DNA of 64,000 nt. Source: Atrichornis clamosus (Eukaryota > Chordata > Aves > Passeriformes > Menuridae). Below, one piece after another: positions 1 to 13,680 of the stretch. Positions within the stretch are counted from its first letter, which is position 1; each line of letters opens with the position of its first letter. Both the position numbers and the translations under genes were made by a program. The stretch is taken from positions 62,001 through 126,000 of the forward strand of contig WBMZ01008630.1 of assembly GCA_013400975.1 (NCBI GenBank). The letters are read 5' to 3'. The notes beneath the pieces were generated by a model. That model did no database searches and was not told the origin of the DNA. It saw only the letters and a program-made list of their open reading frames with translations.

Positions 1-3000
1 TTACAACAGGGGCAATTGATGTCATGTCAATATCCAGCATGGATAAGTATGAGCACTAGTAGTGGAAAATATTAACATACTGAAAATCAGAAACTCAAAA
101 ACATTTTCTCCTCTTCCTCTTATTTTCTTCTACTCTTTTGCTCCTTCTTGCTTTGCTTCGCTTCTTCTTTTTCTTTCTGTTGAATGTAAATACTGTTTTC
201 TAATATGTGATTGCTCCACCTATCACCTTATTAATATATAAATGAAAGTATTTAAGCTTTATGAGCATTTTTATTGTAAACAGAAGAAGCAAAAAGTACA
301 TACTGAGAGATGGATATGCATATTGGAAATTAATGTAGGATTCTGAAATTATGGAGCTCTGAACAGTCTAGATGGAAAGAATGCTGTCAGCCTGCTGTGG
401 GATGGCTCGTTTCCAGAGAAAAAATAGCTGTGGATCCTGAAACTAGAGAGCTACCGCTATAGCCTTCCACTTCAAAATAGGAGAGACAATACAGAATGCT
501 TTTATGAGGTTAAGTGTTATGTTTCCTGCAGACTTGAAGCAGAAAGGTATACCTGGATGAAGAGAACGGTGACAAAAATTGTAGAGTTTCAAAGAGGCAC
601 CACAGTGTGTGTTTTTCTGTGATTACAGCTATTCTATGCTTTCACTGCCTGTGCATAGAGGAAATGGCAGTCTCTTCCCTCCTAAAAGCTAGTTGCAAAC
701 CAGAATAGAAATGGCTCTTTTCCTACTACTCTGCCTTCTCCATAAAGAGTGAGATTTTTCCAAGCACTTGAGGCAATATGAGAGCAATCACAGAATTTCA
801 AAGAGAACAAAGAAGGCATTGAAAAGAGGAGTGAGAAAAGCTTCAATAACACTAAAAAATGAATGCAAATAAGTTACATTGACCTGTAGTAACAAATAAA
901 GTGATTCAGCTGCTTCTGCAATGTATTTTTCATTTCTGAACTGAGGCCTGAAGAGACTTTTTTGGGGATTCTTACTTCTATAGTGTAGAGTTTCGAGGAC
1001 CAAAATGAAACAGCGTGTGTAACATCAGTGAAAACATTTTGGTTAAAGAGATATGTAAACATTTTGTTTCATTGTGAAATAGCTCATTCCAAGCACTTGA
1101 CTTGCATAAGAACCTCCTCAGCAATGATCCGAGAAGCTGCCGTGCCTGTAGCTTTACAAGCTGGTTTCAGTACTAAGAGTGGAGATCTTTGGTGCGTAAA
1201 GGATCTCTCCTTCTCTAAGCGAAAACTGACACAGAGGCAAAGGGCAGGACTCAGCTCAAGTCCTGATAATGGTTTACTGAAAACAACACTCTGAATTGTT
1301 CATTCTATACGAAGACAATGCAGTGACGAGGAAAGCCCACGAGGCTTTCACAGATGGGAACACAGACCCTGTCAGCAATTTATAGCTGAAGCAAAGATGC
1401 TCACCTTAAAATTTTAAAACTCCACAGCCATAAGATATGGAGGGAACGTTTCATGACAACACAGGCCTGTACTGGGGACAAATGGTCATTTATTTGCTGA
1501 GAAAGTCCAAAGAAGTAAAAATTTTCCAGGGTGTATATACATTACGACACAAAGGCCTCTCTGTTATTTAACAGTTAAGCTTGGTTGCTCATGAGTATGC
1601 ACAGTTTCTCCTCGCTGAGTCCCACTTCTTGTACCTTATTGTTTTAACTAATGTTCTAAACATTTCATCCATCTTTAGTTACTCAGTAATCCAAGATATA
1701 TAAGTGTCTATTGATTAAGTTCTGCAGGTGCATTACATTAATAGCGTACAAGTTTCAGGCTACTCCCAAACTTTCTCAGGACATCCTAAACCAAGACAGC
1801 TAAAATAACAAAATCATAAAAATATACAACAGCTACTTAAAATCGTGGCATTACTGACAAAATGCAGTATTTCCCCCTTTCAAAAAATACACACCCCTGA
1901 CACTCTGCAGTGCAAACTGAACACTTTCAAGGTTGGTTGGAGATAATACCTTATTGTTAGGTTTTCCTACCAGAATTGTCTTTTATTGTAGTTAGAGTGA
2001 AGTTGTTTTTCCAAAACGCAAGGATTATGTCACTGTTATAATCTACAGATTGTTTGACAAAGCAGTTACAAAGACAGCATGGAAAGAAATGTGTATTCCT
2101 TTCTTCCATAATGATCAGGGAGGATAATACAGAACTGGCTGCTGTAGACTTCTAATTATTTTTCTTTGCTGTGTTTATAAAAGCCATATCAGACCAAATC
2201 TTCAGTTAGTGTGAGTTGGTTTAGTTCTACTGAAATCAGTGACATTATACAAAAGCCTTGACTCCTCTACACAGATATTGCCAAAGAGGCTGCAGTGTTT
2301 CTTAGTTCTTTGATGTTATTTGCTTTTAATGAGTGATGCACATTATTTATTCTCTTCCCCTGCCCCCGAGGTGGTAAACACTAAACCTACACCCTGAAAG
2401 CAGAGGCAGTGAGAGATCAGGGCTGCGAGTCAGAATCTGACCAAGTGATTGTTTCAGTCACTGGCAAATTGTTCTGCAGTGTTTATTGCTTTTTTGGAGT
2501 TTCTCGGATCCCCTTTCATCAGTCTCAACTTGAGGTAATTAAACTCTGAGGAATACCTTAAGATTATCAGATTTTGTTTATCTATTTCAATAGTTTTTCT
2601 TGTGGTTGGGTTTTTTTTCTCTTTAATAAGTTACCTTAATAGTAATATACTCTTCTTGCAGAAGAAAAAAGATTGAAAGGACTTATTATAGAAATGCAAG
2701 AACCTTAGTTAAAAACTTCTGAAGTCACAGCACAAGCAGGAAAAGACTTTGAATTAACTTCCTGTTCTGCTAGTTTTCTCCCAAGCAAACATAATTTTAT
2801 TAGGGTATATCATGAAGAATGGAAGAATCTGGATCTTATCTTGTTTCAAACAAAAGACTTGCTAAGATTAATTAATCTTGAAGATACTTTAGTGATCCTA
2901 AGCCACGTATTTAGAGCATGACTATTCCATCAACATTTTTCAAGGGAGATAAATAAAGAGAAAGTAAGCAGCAACTAATTCACTGAGGTAGTAGCTGGAT

Positions 3001-3871
3001 GAAACATTTATTGCTGTAAAATGAATCGCACGGGAGAAAGTGCCAGAAGCAGAGCTTGGAAGTGGGCCTGTCTTCATATACTTGGTGATTTATTTGAATG
3101 CCCAACAGATCTTTAGACCTTCTGAAAGAAAAAGGAGAATGCTTTTATCATTAAAGATGTGAACGTAAGAAGTTATGAAAACTAACATTTTGTTGTTTAC
3201 TTACCTTAGATTGACAATAAAATAAATATTTTCAAAAAGAAATTATTCAATCCATCTGAAGAACCTGAATGAAACAGCATGAAAATGTCTGAAAAATTAC
3301 TATCTGTTATTCAGTTTGTTATAATTCAAATTATTATTAAAACATTTTTTAATATTTGTTGGCCAGAGACCTCATTCAGTACCCAATCTTTTATATCTCT
3401 ATATTCAAAAAAGCATTTAACTTTGGAAGATGTCAAATAAAATGTTAGTGAGTTGAGAGAGATTACATAAGCAAGGCATTCCCATTAAATTCTTCCTTAC
3501 TTGATTTAATAGATGGTAATAGATTTTAATAGATTTTTTCCATAATTGAAAAAAAATAGCTCTTACACACTCTTTTTCATCCATAGATCTTAGAGAATGT
3601 TACCAAATTATATTATGTATAAAATTATATTGTGAAATTAATTACGTGGAAGATATTCTTGGTCAAACACAAATCACTGGGTTTAGTGTAATGGTCCCTT
3701 TGGCCTTAAAAATCTTGGGATGTTTTTACTTAATTTACAAATGAATGTACAGAGGATGGAAATTAGTCAGCAGAGAGAGATGCAGTAAAGAACACAGATG
3801 ACACTCCTCTTGTTTCTGCTCTGAATACTCTCAAGCTCTGGCAGAATTTTAACAGAAATCAGCTATTCTAA
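1..3871. other. Intergenic, AT-rich
   Basis: No gene, RNA gene or repeat family is recognised. A pyrimidine-rich strand lies at about 103-180. Frames at 788-1294 on both strands are short and compositionally unremarkable. Confidence 0.5.
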
Positions 3872-4201
3872 CAAAAGTTAACAGCATGGCTAGGGCTTCT
3901 GAATGTCATAGGCAAAGTCAGAGAAGCTCTTTCTACTCGGCAGACTCATAACTCTGGGGCTGATCAGCAGCACTTGCTGCAGGGAACTGCGCCCAAGCCC
4001 CCTCCTGGAGGCATTCGGTTTGCAGATCGTGACTTGGAAGACCATAACTACCCAGAAGCCATCACAGCCTGTGGATCAATAGAACATTATTTGCTGACAA
4101 GAGATGTTGTTATCTATGGTGCCAAAGGTGATTGCATCGTTGACTTCATAAAGCCTTCTGAACTGCAACAAGCTGTCCAGCCAATGGCAGCTGAAGCATA
4201 A
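3872..4201 (+). CDS. Unrecognised protein-like open frame (possible terminal exon or processed pseudogene)
   Basis: The frame is open from just after a TAA at 3869-3871 to a TAA at 4199-4201, about 109 codons. The part from 3983 on is the most protein-like: a proline-rich start (GTAPKPPPGG), then GIRFADRDLEDHNYPEAITA, CGSIEHYLLTRDVVIYGAKG and DCIVDFIKPSELQQAVQPMA. It has balanced composition, mixed charged and hydrophobic residues and no low-complexity runs, unlike the chance frames nearby. No in-frame ATG precedes this part. Possible acceptors are CTCGGCAG (ending 3943) and TTGCTGCAG (ending 3982), so it could be a last exon of a gene lying mostly left of the window. No AATAAA or poly(A) tract follows closely. 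I do not recognise the family. A decayed retrocopy or plain chance are the alternatives. Confidence 0.35.
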   Translation, partial: QKLTAWLGLLNVIGKVREALSTRQTHNSGADQQHLLQGTAPKPPPGGIRFADRDLEDHNYPEAITACGSIEHYLLTRDVVIYGAKGDCIVDFIKPSELQQAVQPMAAEA

Positions 4202-4484
4202 TTTTCCTGCTGTCCATATATACATGTATATTATGGACTAAATAGTGTGTATTTTTAAAGATAAGTCCTGGTGTTACCCTGTGCTCCAGACAGTCACTTG
4301 CACAAAAACATTCCCCATTAGGGCTCTCTTTCCATTTCTTTTTTCATTTTAACAGAGGAAATCAGTGCTGCTCTGTGTGTCAGATAGCAGGCATCACTCA
4401 AAACTGATTTAAGATGCTTTATGACTAAAGGAGATAGTCCAGGTTTTCCAGGTGCTCTTAGCATGGACATCACAAACACACAAA

Positions 4485-4511
4485 CAGAAATGTCAGAAAT
4501 GTCAGAAATGG
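4485..4511 (+). repeat. Short tandem repeat, 9-bp unit x3
   Basis: The unit CAGAAATGT occurs three times in a row (the last copy ends in GG). It falls inside a chance 60-codon frame, where it gives a repeated MSE. Confidence 0.9.
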
Positions 4512-7500
4512 TCAGTGTAACAGGTGGGTTTATGCGTGTTGATATCTCGCTTTTCCTTTTGTCTTTCTGCTCAGTACTGAAAATGCACAGCAGTCTTTTT
4601 TAAGTTAATTGCTATTGTTATTTTAATTGAACAGTAAGTAACTAGAACTGATACCAGCAATCTGCAAGGAATGCCATGCAAGGTAATAAAAGCAACATAA
4701 AATCTCCTGGAACACTGCACACTGAAAACTAATTTCTCCAAGAGATCCTAAAGGATATGTAATTTGAGTAATTTCTACTGCAGTAAAAAATAATTATCAG
4801 GCTCTAATTTTAAAACAACTTTCTTAATAATTTTATAAAATGAATTTTTAAAAAATTCTTGGTTTCAGAAAAAGGTACAGAAATTTAAATAAATCACATA
4901 TAATTTGCCCTTTTCTAAGGTAAAATTCCTGTCCCATTATTTGCAAAAGGTGATCTCCTGAGGAACAAAGAATTGAGATATCAATAGAGCATGTTAGTCA
5001 ATTCAGAAGCTTATATTGTAAGTGGAAGTCTTCTGTGGTGGATAAATAAATAACAGCAGCATTTGTGTCTGCAGAGGAGATTAAGTATCTTTAAATACTA
5101 TCTGTCCTTAATTGCCCTGTAGGTTGGTAACTGATTGGTGATCCCATTAGACTGTTTCTGAGGCTGTATAGACCAGAACTTCAGTGGGGAACCAAAGAGG
5201 AAATCAACAGCTGAAAAACTGCTGTAACTTCTGCTCCTTGTAGACACTCGCCGAGTAAATATTCAGTCATGTCCCTTGTGGGTTTCTTGTTTTAGTGTTG
5301 TAAATTCCATCTGATGCTGAATAACCTGAGTTGAGTCAGTCCAGATACCAGAGGCATGGGTAAGTAAGAGAGAGCAGTAATGAGAGGGGAAGCCTACAAG
5401 AGATGACAAGAGATATGGAAATAAGTTATGCCATTTGTGATTTGAGAAAAAGCTTACATCTAAAAGCATATTGTAGCTCAAAACAATCACTAATGAGAGC
5501 ACAAAGCTGTGCCTGTCAAATGTGGAATATTCTTCTTCTTCTCAATTAACTGGTGGCATCACTATAGTCTTCTTTGTCCTGAATTGGCTCTTTGGAGGTA
5601 CTGGGCTGACAAAAGAGCCGCCCTGCTGACTCAGTGTAGAAGGTAGGCTGTCTCAGAAGCATAAGGGATAGACTGTCCCTAGGGTGACACTTAAAGTATC
5701 TAAAATAACCTTTTCAGTCACTCATAGTGTCTAAAATAACCAATTTAAATGTGCAGAAGACCTTAGCTACTCTCCAGTGTACTAGGAAAGTAGGATTATA
5801 GAATTATTTCCATTAATAATGGTTGAGCAGTGGCACAAACAAGTTGTGGCAAACATCCCAGCATGACACTGACATGCAAATGCAATGCAAATATACCTCT
5901 ACTAAGTGTATTTAACATTTAAGAATTTTAATAAAATATTGCTGTTTAGAGTAGTAGGCAACTACTGTGTGTGTTATGTGGGATCCATCTATGCCTTTTC
6001 AACAAGGAAAGACTGATCTCTCCGATACAACATCTCTCAGACTTCCCTGCTGGCAAGTGGAATGTAAAACTGGTGGAGTGTATTAGCCTTTCTTTGCCTA
6101 GAAAGACTCTTTCCACAATACATGTTCACAGCATGGTGACACCTTGAACTTTAAATGCAAATTAATGTTATTTGGTACTTAGGCTGCTTCTCAGCTCTGT
6201 TAACTTGTGGAATTCAGCACATACTTTTTTTTTGTGTGGTGAATGTTGTCAAGATGTCTGAGTGCTAACTGTAATCTACATCTAATTATGGTTTTTTTTT
6301 TTCTTAGCATCTCTAGAAGAGGTATTTCCATTCCCCCTCCACCTTTTCTTCTTCACTATGGGACTTAAGCAAGCCCAGGTGAAAATTAAGGCTGCCATTT
6401 ACAACTGAAAATGGCATATGGCTCTTGCTGGCACTATAGAAATAGTCATTAAAATATTCCTGAAAGCATAATACAAAAACTGGGAAAATATATGCTGGTT
6501 GGGCATCTGGAGCATTTGTAACATCGTTGTAATAGCTTTAAAATCTCATTACTCTGAATGAGAAACTATCTGTATGAAATCCAAGCATTTAAGCTAACAT
6601 ATGCTGGAAGCAGGCTTGGCCATGAGGCTGAACCTATCTAAAGCTCAACATCTCTTTCTTCCGGGTTCTAAATCCAAAATCTGTTAAAAAAACAGCCATG
6701 GGCTACCACACATCACAAAAGTCTACAAGCAGTATTGGTCTTAGAAGTTCTGGGACCTCAGGCAAATCACTTCCATGCCTTCTCTCTCACGCTCATATAC
6801 ACTATATATACATCCTTTTCCATTACATTTTACAAAAGTCTTTTTTCTAGTTAGAGCTGTGTATTTCCTTTATGCTATAAAAAGGAAATATCTTGCAACT
6901 TCAAAAAAATTGCTGTCCTGTTATGTAGAGAAATATCTTCAATCAGGGTTTCTGCGACACATTACCTTAGTGACAGGAGGTGTTGCTAGTGGGTTTTCCC
7001 TGTGATTCTGAGGATGGTGGTTAGAATATTTAAACCTTAAAGGGAGCTCTAGAGTGTGCATTTACAATGATAAATAAGAGAAATTAAATATTTCCTTGAC
7101 TCTTCTACCACGTTCTGCAGTAAAAGCAGTTCTGTAGCAAGACCCCAGTAGTTCTCCAGGGTGGTGATCCAGATTTTTGCTCAGGTAGCCTAGAAGTTCA
7201 TATAGCCCACGGACAGGATCTACATATTCAGAATTCAGTTGACAAATCACAAATCTTAGCTGTGACATCAAAGATTTTCTGTTATCTGTCCATGAGAGGA
7301 AGCCGAAAAGCCTTGTTTCCCCCGCAGAGAGGTTAACCAAAATGCTCATTACTGTGTTTACTTCTGTGTCACAGCCTGAGGCCCTTATTCAAGGTTTGTC
7401 TAAGGACTAATTAAGGGCTAAGCTGAGAAAACACTAAAATAAGAGTAGGAGAATGAAGCAAGCATTCTAAATAAGAGCCCCACATTTCCGTCCCATCTTA

Positions 7501-10500
7501 TTCCAGACCAGCAAAAGGACTTATTCTATTCATCACATCTATTCTTGTAGCTTTCAGCTTTATTGTCACTGACTCTTTAGAGTTATTTTAGGCACAGATG
7601 AAATTATAAAACTGGAAGGTGTAAAACATTCCTTTAACTATGCTACTTAACAAACCAAAACTGAAAGGTTTTTGTCTTGCTCCTCTTGTATTGGTAACAG
7701 TTTAAATGCTCAGAAACTCTGTACTTAAAAAACATCCCGTTGCAAACCGTGCAGCTATTTTTTTTCTTCTTTAAGATGTTGTTATTCCATTTAAAATAAA
7801 AAATATTTTTGAACTACACTTGTAGATTTTGAGATATTAAATTTTATAAACGCCATCATCTGGGATTCTATTTAGCCTAGCAGTTTCTCATAAAAAATAT
7901 TAAATAATGAAATGTTTGCAAAACGCGATTGGAGAGGGGAAATCTGATTAGTTGAAGATTATTATAGCCATGCGATTGTGCTGAAAACATTTATAAGAAA
8001 ACCTCCTAAGCCTGCAGATATTTAGAGAGCAATACTACCTGAAATAACAAATGCCAAGGCTTGCTGCTGCTGTATGCTAATGAAAAGTAACAAACAGATA
8101 TCCTATTACTCTGCAGAGCTCAAAGATGTCAGACAGATTAAGATAGAAATTACGTAGTTTTAGAAGGAACAGAATGAGCTGGATAACTTTTTCATTCCTC
8201 CACTCTTTCCTTTATGTGAAGTTCTGAACAGAGAAGTCTACAGAGCAGGCTATGTGACAGATTCCACAGGAAGATGTCTTTGCTTAGAGGTCATTGAGTA
8301 TCATTGCTTTTCCCTTTTCAGTCACAAATACCACAACACAACTCTGTATCCGTCATGGAGTTCTAATGCTGGGACTGAGGGAGAGAGTGCTTTAAGAAGA
8401 ACAGTCATATTGTACAAGTTTAATTAAGCTAAACTGACTTCACGGGACAGCCTTAGAAATGCAGTTCTGAAGTGCTGACTCAAATATCCTCTAGGGTCAG
8501 TCCTTTGAGAGATGTGCTTCTTCTGCCAAGACAGTGAGAAGATGTTGGAAGGAGTAAACAGCATTAAGGGGCTATAACACCAACTAGTACTTCAAGCAAA
8601 GGAGTTAAAATCTGAGATAGCTCATCATTTACAGCTGCAGGTAGAGTATTTTTGTAGATTTGAAATATTAGTTTTGAACAGAAGGAGCTGGTAAGGGTTC
8701 CTAGTTTAGGATTGACTAATATATTTCTTATAAAAACATGATTTCAGAATTAGACATAAGACTTTTAAAGAATTACATTCCTAAGTGAAAAAGCAGTTGA
8801 GATGTGTATTCCTGGTCATGCTATTTGTACTCCTGGTGCATTTTTTGTCATTTTTCTTAATTGTCCTCTGAAATGTAGTCCAGAGGTTTACATGAACTCA
8901 AGCTTGAGCTACCTGAGCAGTTGTACTAACTGTGGTGGTACATGCATAACTCACCTCAACTCGGGACAGTTTAGATGATGTTTGATTCACTCTCTGGGAG
9001 ATTGCTAATCTTGGAGCTGGAAATATACAGCATTCATATGTGGCTGTAAGGGTTGGACAGTTTTCCTTTCCTGCTGTCCCCATAATCTTTCTGCTATGAA
9101 TAATCTCTCTTAGTGGCACTGTATTCATACTGGTGATGTGACTCCAGCTCTCACTACTGCAAGGCTCACTTCTGGGAAGAACTGTTCTTACATGTGACAG
9201 GATCATGTCCATATTTATAGCTAATAAATCCTGAGCCTTTCCAATTCAGGTGATGAGCTGTTTATGTGGAAAGAACAGACAATGATGTAAGGTCCAGATC
9301 CTTTTTATGAATTAATGGTCTACAATGCATGTCTGTACTCAGCCCTAGGTAATGAGGCTATAGGAGACCTAAGACATGCTTCGGGAAAATTGAGTGCTTC
9401 AGGTTAGGAAACTGTAAATAGTATTACAGTCTTTTCTGCCAAACAGACTTAAAAAATAATAGAAAGCAGCTCCCATCAAACTAAATCTTACAAAATCAAC
9501 AATACTTAGAAGTGGCATTAGTTTTGCTCTATTATGTTGTAAGAGGATTCCAATTTACTTTAACTGTCCAATACTGCACCCTAGAGGTAAAAGAGCATTG
9601 CCAACTTTCTTACATGAAAGAAACCAAAGCATAATGCTTCAGTGCACTTCTGGCCTTCAGTGCTCATTTTAAGCACCATCTAGGACAATTCTGATCATTC
9701 AAAAACCACTCTGTGTATTGCCATTAAATGTTATGGTTTGCATTTGAGAATAACCCTAAGTAGTGCGCTTTGTCCAGGACAAAGGAATGAGTTGCTACAA
9801 GTGCCACTGCATTGCTAGTGAAACCATGACTAACTGGTGCAGACGGTTAATAGTGAGATAAGTCAGTGGTTTCTTATTGCAGTGTGTCCTGAAGATGCGT
9901 CTCAGGCTCTATTTTGGCCTGAGTACTCAAGCATCAAGCAGTGGTGGAATTCCAGCTAGACCATGTTTGTAAATTACTTTACTCCCCTCCTCATCAGCTA
10001 CTCTTTCGTGGCCATTGAACTATACTGAATTGAACAGAAATCCTAAAGAGGCCTGGAGACCAGAATATAGGTCAGATTCCCCTTTGAGCCTCAGCAAGTT
10101 TGTGGTGTTTCAGGTGTTTGTGGTGCTGGGTTTAGCCACTCAGAGGCAGGTGTGTGCTCCAGACCTGGCACTGTGGACTACTTGCAAGGCTTGCTTCAGC
10201 ATGGTAGGGTGGGCAACCTCTGTCAACTCTGCTGGAGCTCAGATGTTCAAACTCTAGAATCTGCGTGTACCTGTGCTGACCCCACAACTGACTGGAATAG
10301 AAGTATTACACATACTGTAACCCATGATGAACACGTATCACAACCAATGATGAAGCAGAACCTCCCGATGGATGTCAATTTAGCTTGAGCAGAAAAGAGG
10401 GAGACAGGGAGAGTGCCATGTGAAAACAGTGCTTTTAGCAAGGTAAGTAGTAAACATTTTTTGGGGAGCAGATCAGGTGGTAGCAGATGTGGATTTTTGT

Positions 10501-13279
10501 TCCTCTAAGCCTTTGGTTTATGGTATGGCCTTGGTTAAATCAGATTCTACCCCTTTAGTTTCTCAGATATTTTCCCACCTGGTGGGAAATGCTTTTCTTA
10601 GGTGGAAGACAGCATCTAAAATCAAAGCATCAGCACTGCTATAACGTTTTTGTCTTTCCAGTTATTTTTCTTCTGATTCTCTCTGGTGAGCATACTTGCA
10701 CAGCACAAAGCTTGCCGTCATTTTCATTATCTGTCTGTCTTTCTTTTGATTGACAAGCCATTTTCCAGAGAGTCCTGTCTGTTTGTACAAAATAATCACT
10801 CACTCTATCTGAGGTTCATAAAATGTAGTTAATTTTACCAGGCTGTGGGAGCCCTGCAGATCTGTGGATGGGATGTGTCTTCCATCCTCACTGATAACAT
10901 ATGATTCCTGTCTCTTATGTTGTTCATTTTATACTGCATACACTCAAGTCATGTTTCCTAAGTTTCAGTGAGGGATCCCAGCCAGGTCTTTGTGCCTTCT
11001 TAACTACATTAGTATAAATGTTACCATACTGAAACCAGGCAGAGTGTAATTTCTGTAATAGTTTTCGTATGTAGGAAAGTAGTTGGTTCCTTTTGGAACT
11101 AAACAGTCTCAAACTCTGAAGAACTCTTAAGTGGGGCTTTTGTTCAAAAGCTGGTGTCCCTGGGGATTCAATGTAAGAAGCTGAGAACTTTCTACTGTCA
11201 TGGATATTGGGGTAAATCTCTTCCTTTCCTCAACTGACCTGGAAGATCTGAAGTGGACATCAAGACTGTCTAGATACCAGTCGTCCATAAAATTCTATTT
11301 TCTGGATTATGGAAATTCTGTCTTTTTTAAAAGCATCCTCTTGCAACCAAATTTTACTTAAAAATGAAAGCGATATACTCTGCAGGCAAATGACATGAAA
11401 TGAAGAGTCCAGTCTTGATTTTGTAATAACAAATATAATCTCTGAAATTGTCCAGTCTTTTTCTAGCTATCAATTTCCGTGTAGTTCTGTCCCCCTCCGT
11501 TTTGATGAGTTACATGTCAACTTTCTTCAGTTTACCTGGATTACCAGCTCTACAATAAACAGAGTTTCAGGTTTCTTCTGTAAGGCAGTACTTATATACA
11601 TGACTGAAAGAAATTATTATACAAATTTCTTGCCAGCAGTAGCAAATGTGTCCTGTGCTGTTATACCTGATTGTTTCATATCAACAGATGTTCAGCATTA
11701 ACTAAGTTTGCCCTTAGTTACAGTCAGTCAAACACCATTCTCTGCCTGAAAAAGTACCAAAAGACCGTAACTCTTTCTCCTTCTAGACCCCCAGCAACCC
11801 ATACTACCTTGGAGTACAAATTAGTGAGTTGGAACAATAAGAATGTTATTGATGCGGTGTTGTGTTTTTTGTCATTTTCGGCAGAAAATATCTCCTTCTT
11901 TTACGTATTCTGCCTTCCTCTTTGTAATGTTTCCTTTGTTGTATTGATGTGCAATATAGTTTCTTTCTATTTATGAAAATTAAAATGGTGAAAAAGTTGA
12001 ATAAATGAAATAATGCATTTTAAGTTTTGTAAGAGGGGTTTTGATATAGAAGACTGTTTTAGAGCTCACAGTTTCTTCCTAACTTGTGTTGTAAAATCGA
12101 CTTTATGATATTGCCCTCTGGTGGTATGAATTGGTAGTTTAAAATATCTTTTGTACCATGAGGGAAACATTGTCTTGAGGAATTAAATCGGGGAAACACA
12201 GTTATTGCAACAATTATATTACAGTTCAATATTAAACAGCATTTTCTGCTACTGTTGAGTACACCATCATTCAAATGATAGAAATCACTTTGATTGGAAC
12301 AATTGCAAAAATAATTCTGAAATAAGCTGTAGTCATTTTACTGTCCTAAAAACTTCCAATATGACTATTTGTCCTTAGAACCTTAAAACTTTACAAGAGA
12401 AAATTTGCTTTTAAAGACAAGGTAACAAGTATTGTCATCCTTTCTGAGGAGCACAAACAACATGCTTGCAATGAAACATGAATAGATATAATGAGAAGAG
12501 TTTTGAGCTGTTGCTATAAAAGGCTATAAACTGTGGTAATCTCTCTGTTGCACACTGTTTTCCATTCTCCAGCAGAACTCACCACAGATTGCGACCACAA
12601 AGTCAATATTTTAAGTGTACCCACATGTACCTTCCTAGAATGGGTAAACAGAAATAAATAATGGACAACTAAAAATTCTGCACTTCTCGCCAAAATGCAC
12701 TTTTTTATCATGGTGTGAAGTTCTCAAAGGCACTAGGTTATACATTAGGAGCAGGCACCCCTGCCTTAAGCAGATTACCTACATTAATTTATCTGAGAAG
12801 AAAAAAAAGCAATTTTCTGCAAATTAGTCAATTTGCAAATGTTTATCTTGTAGTTGTGTTCAAATTAGTTGGCACGAGTTTTCTCTCGGAGTTACAGCTG
12901 CTGTATCTCTGTCAGTATACTGCTTTCTGTTGGCTGCCTACTTCTGTTTTATAGAAAAAAGGGAAGAGAAAAATTAGTGTCATTTTATTCTTTGTCATAG
13001 CACGTCCACAACCTGCAGCTGAAATAAAAACCTATGTTTCTTTCTCTCTTCCCCTCAACAGGTCCCACCCGCCCTAGAAAAAGAGATTTTATGATGTACA
13101 GACAAAGCTTCCAGCTTAGGCCATACTTTCTCATCATGTGTTAGAGTAGCTAAGAGATCCCCTATGCAGAATATTATTATGTGAGACTGCACTATCTTGT
13201 GGTTTAATGGGCACACATACTTACTAGTAGAGGCCTGTTTTGACACACATTATTTCTTTCTTCCTTATACTATGAAAGG

Positions 13280-13680
13280 AGAAAGCTGCCACTGGCCCCT
13301 GCACAGAGATTCCAGAAGAGGCTGTCAAGCTCCTGCTTTGGGTGTAGAGGTGCAATCCAGAGGGTCCCAACGCTTCTCCTCCTGCTGTGGTACTTGTGTC
13401 TTGTGCAGATAAAGGGCAGCACTGCTCCTGCCTCCCCTCCCGCTGCTGGCAGGGCTGTGAGCTATGGGCCTGCTGTGCCCACCAGAGGGATCCCTCACAG
13501 GGGATAGGCAGCATGCAGGTCCTGCTCTTGCCTCCTCCTTTTCCACCGCAGCTCTGCATCTTGATTCAGGTCAGGGAATGCTACACCCGTCACATGACGT
13601 CCTGCAGCCTGGTTGGTGAGCTTGGGATGACAGCACTGTGTTTTACAAGGTCTCCATGTGTTCTTGCTACAAGCAGAGAG
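13280..13680. promoter_or_regulatory. GC-richer patch with overlapping M-box/E-box and CRE-like motif
   Basis: This 400-bp patch is clearly richer in G and C than its surroundings. It contains TCACATGA (13590-13597, an M-box/CLEAR-type E-box) overlapping TGACGTC (13595-13601, a CRE-like core). Several mutually overlapping frames on both strands (71-111 codons) resemble no protein I know. A regulatory role is inferred only from composition and motifs. A decayed repeat is equally possible. Confidence 0.2.
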
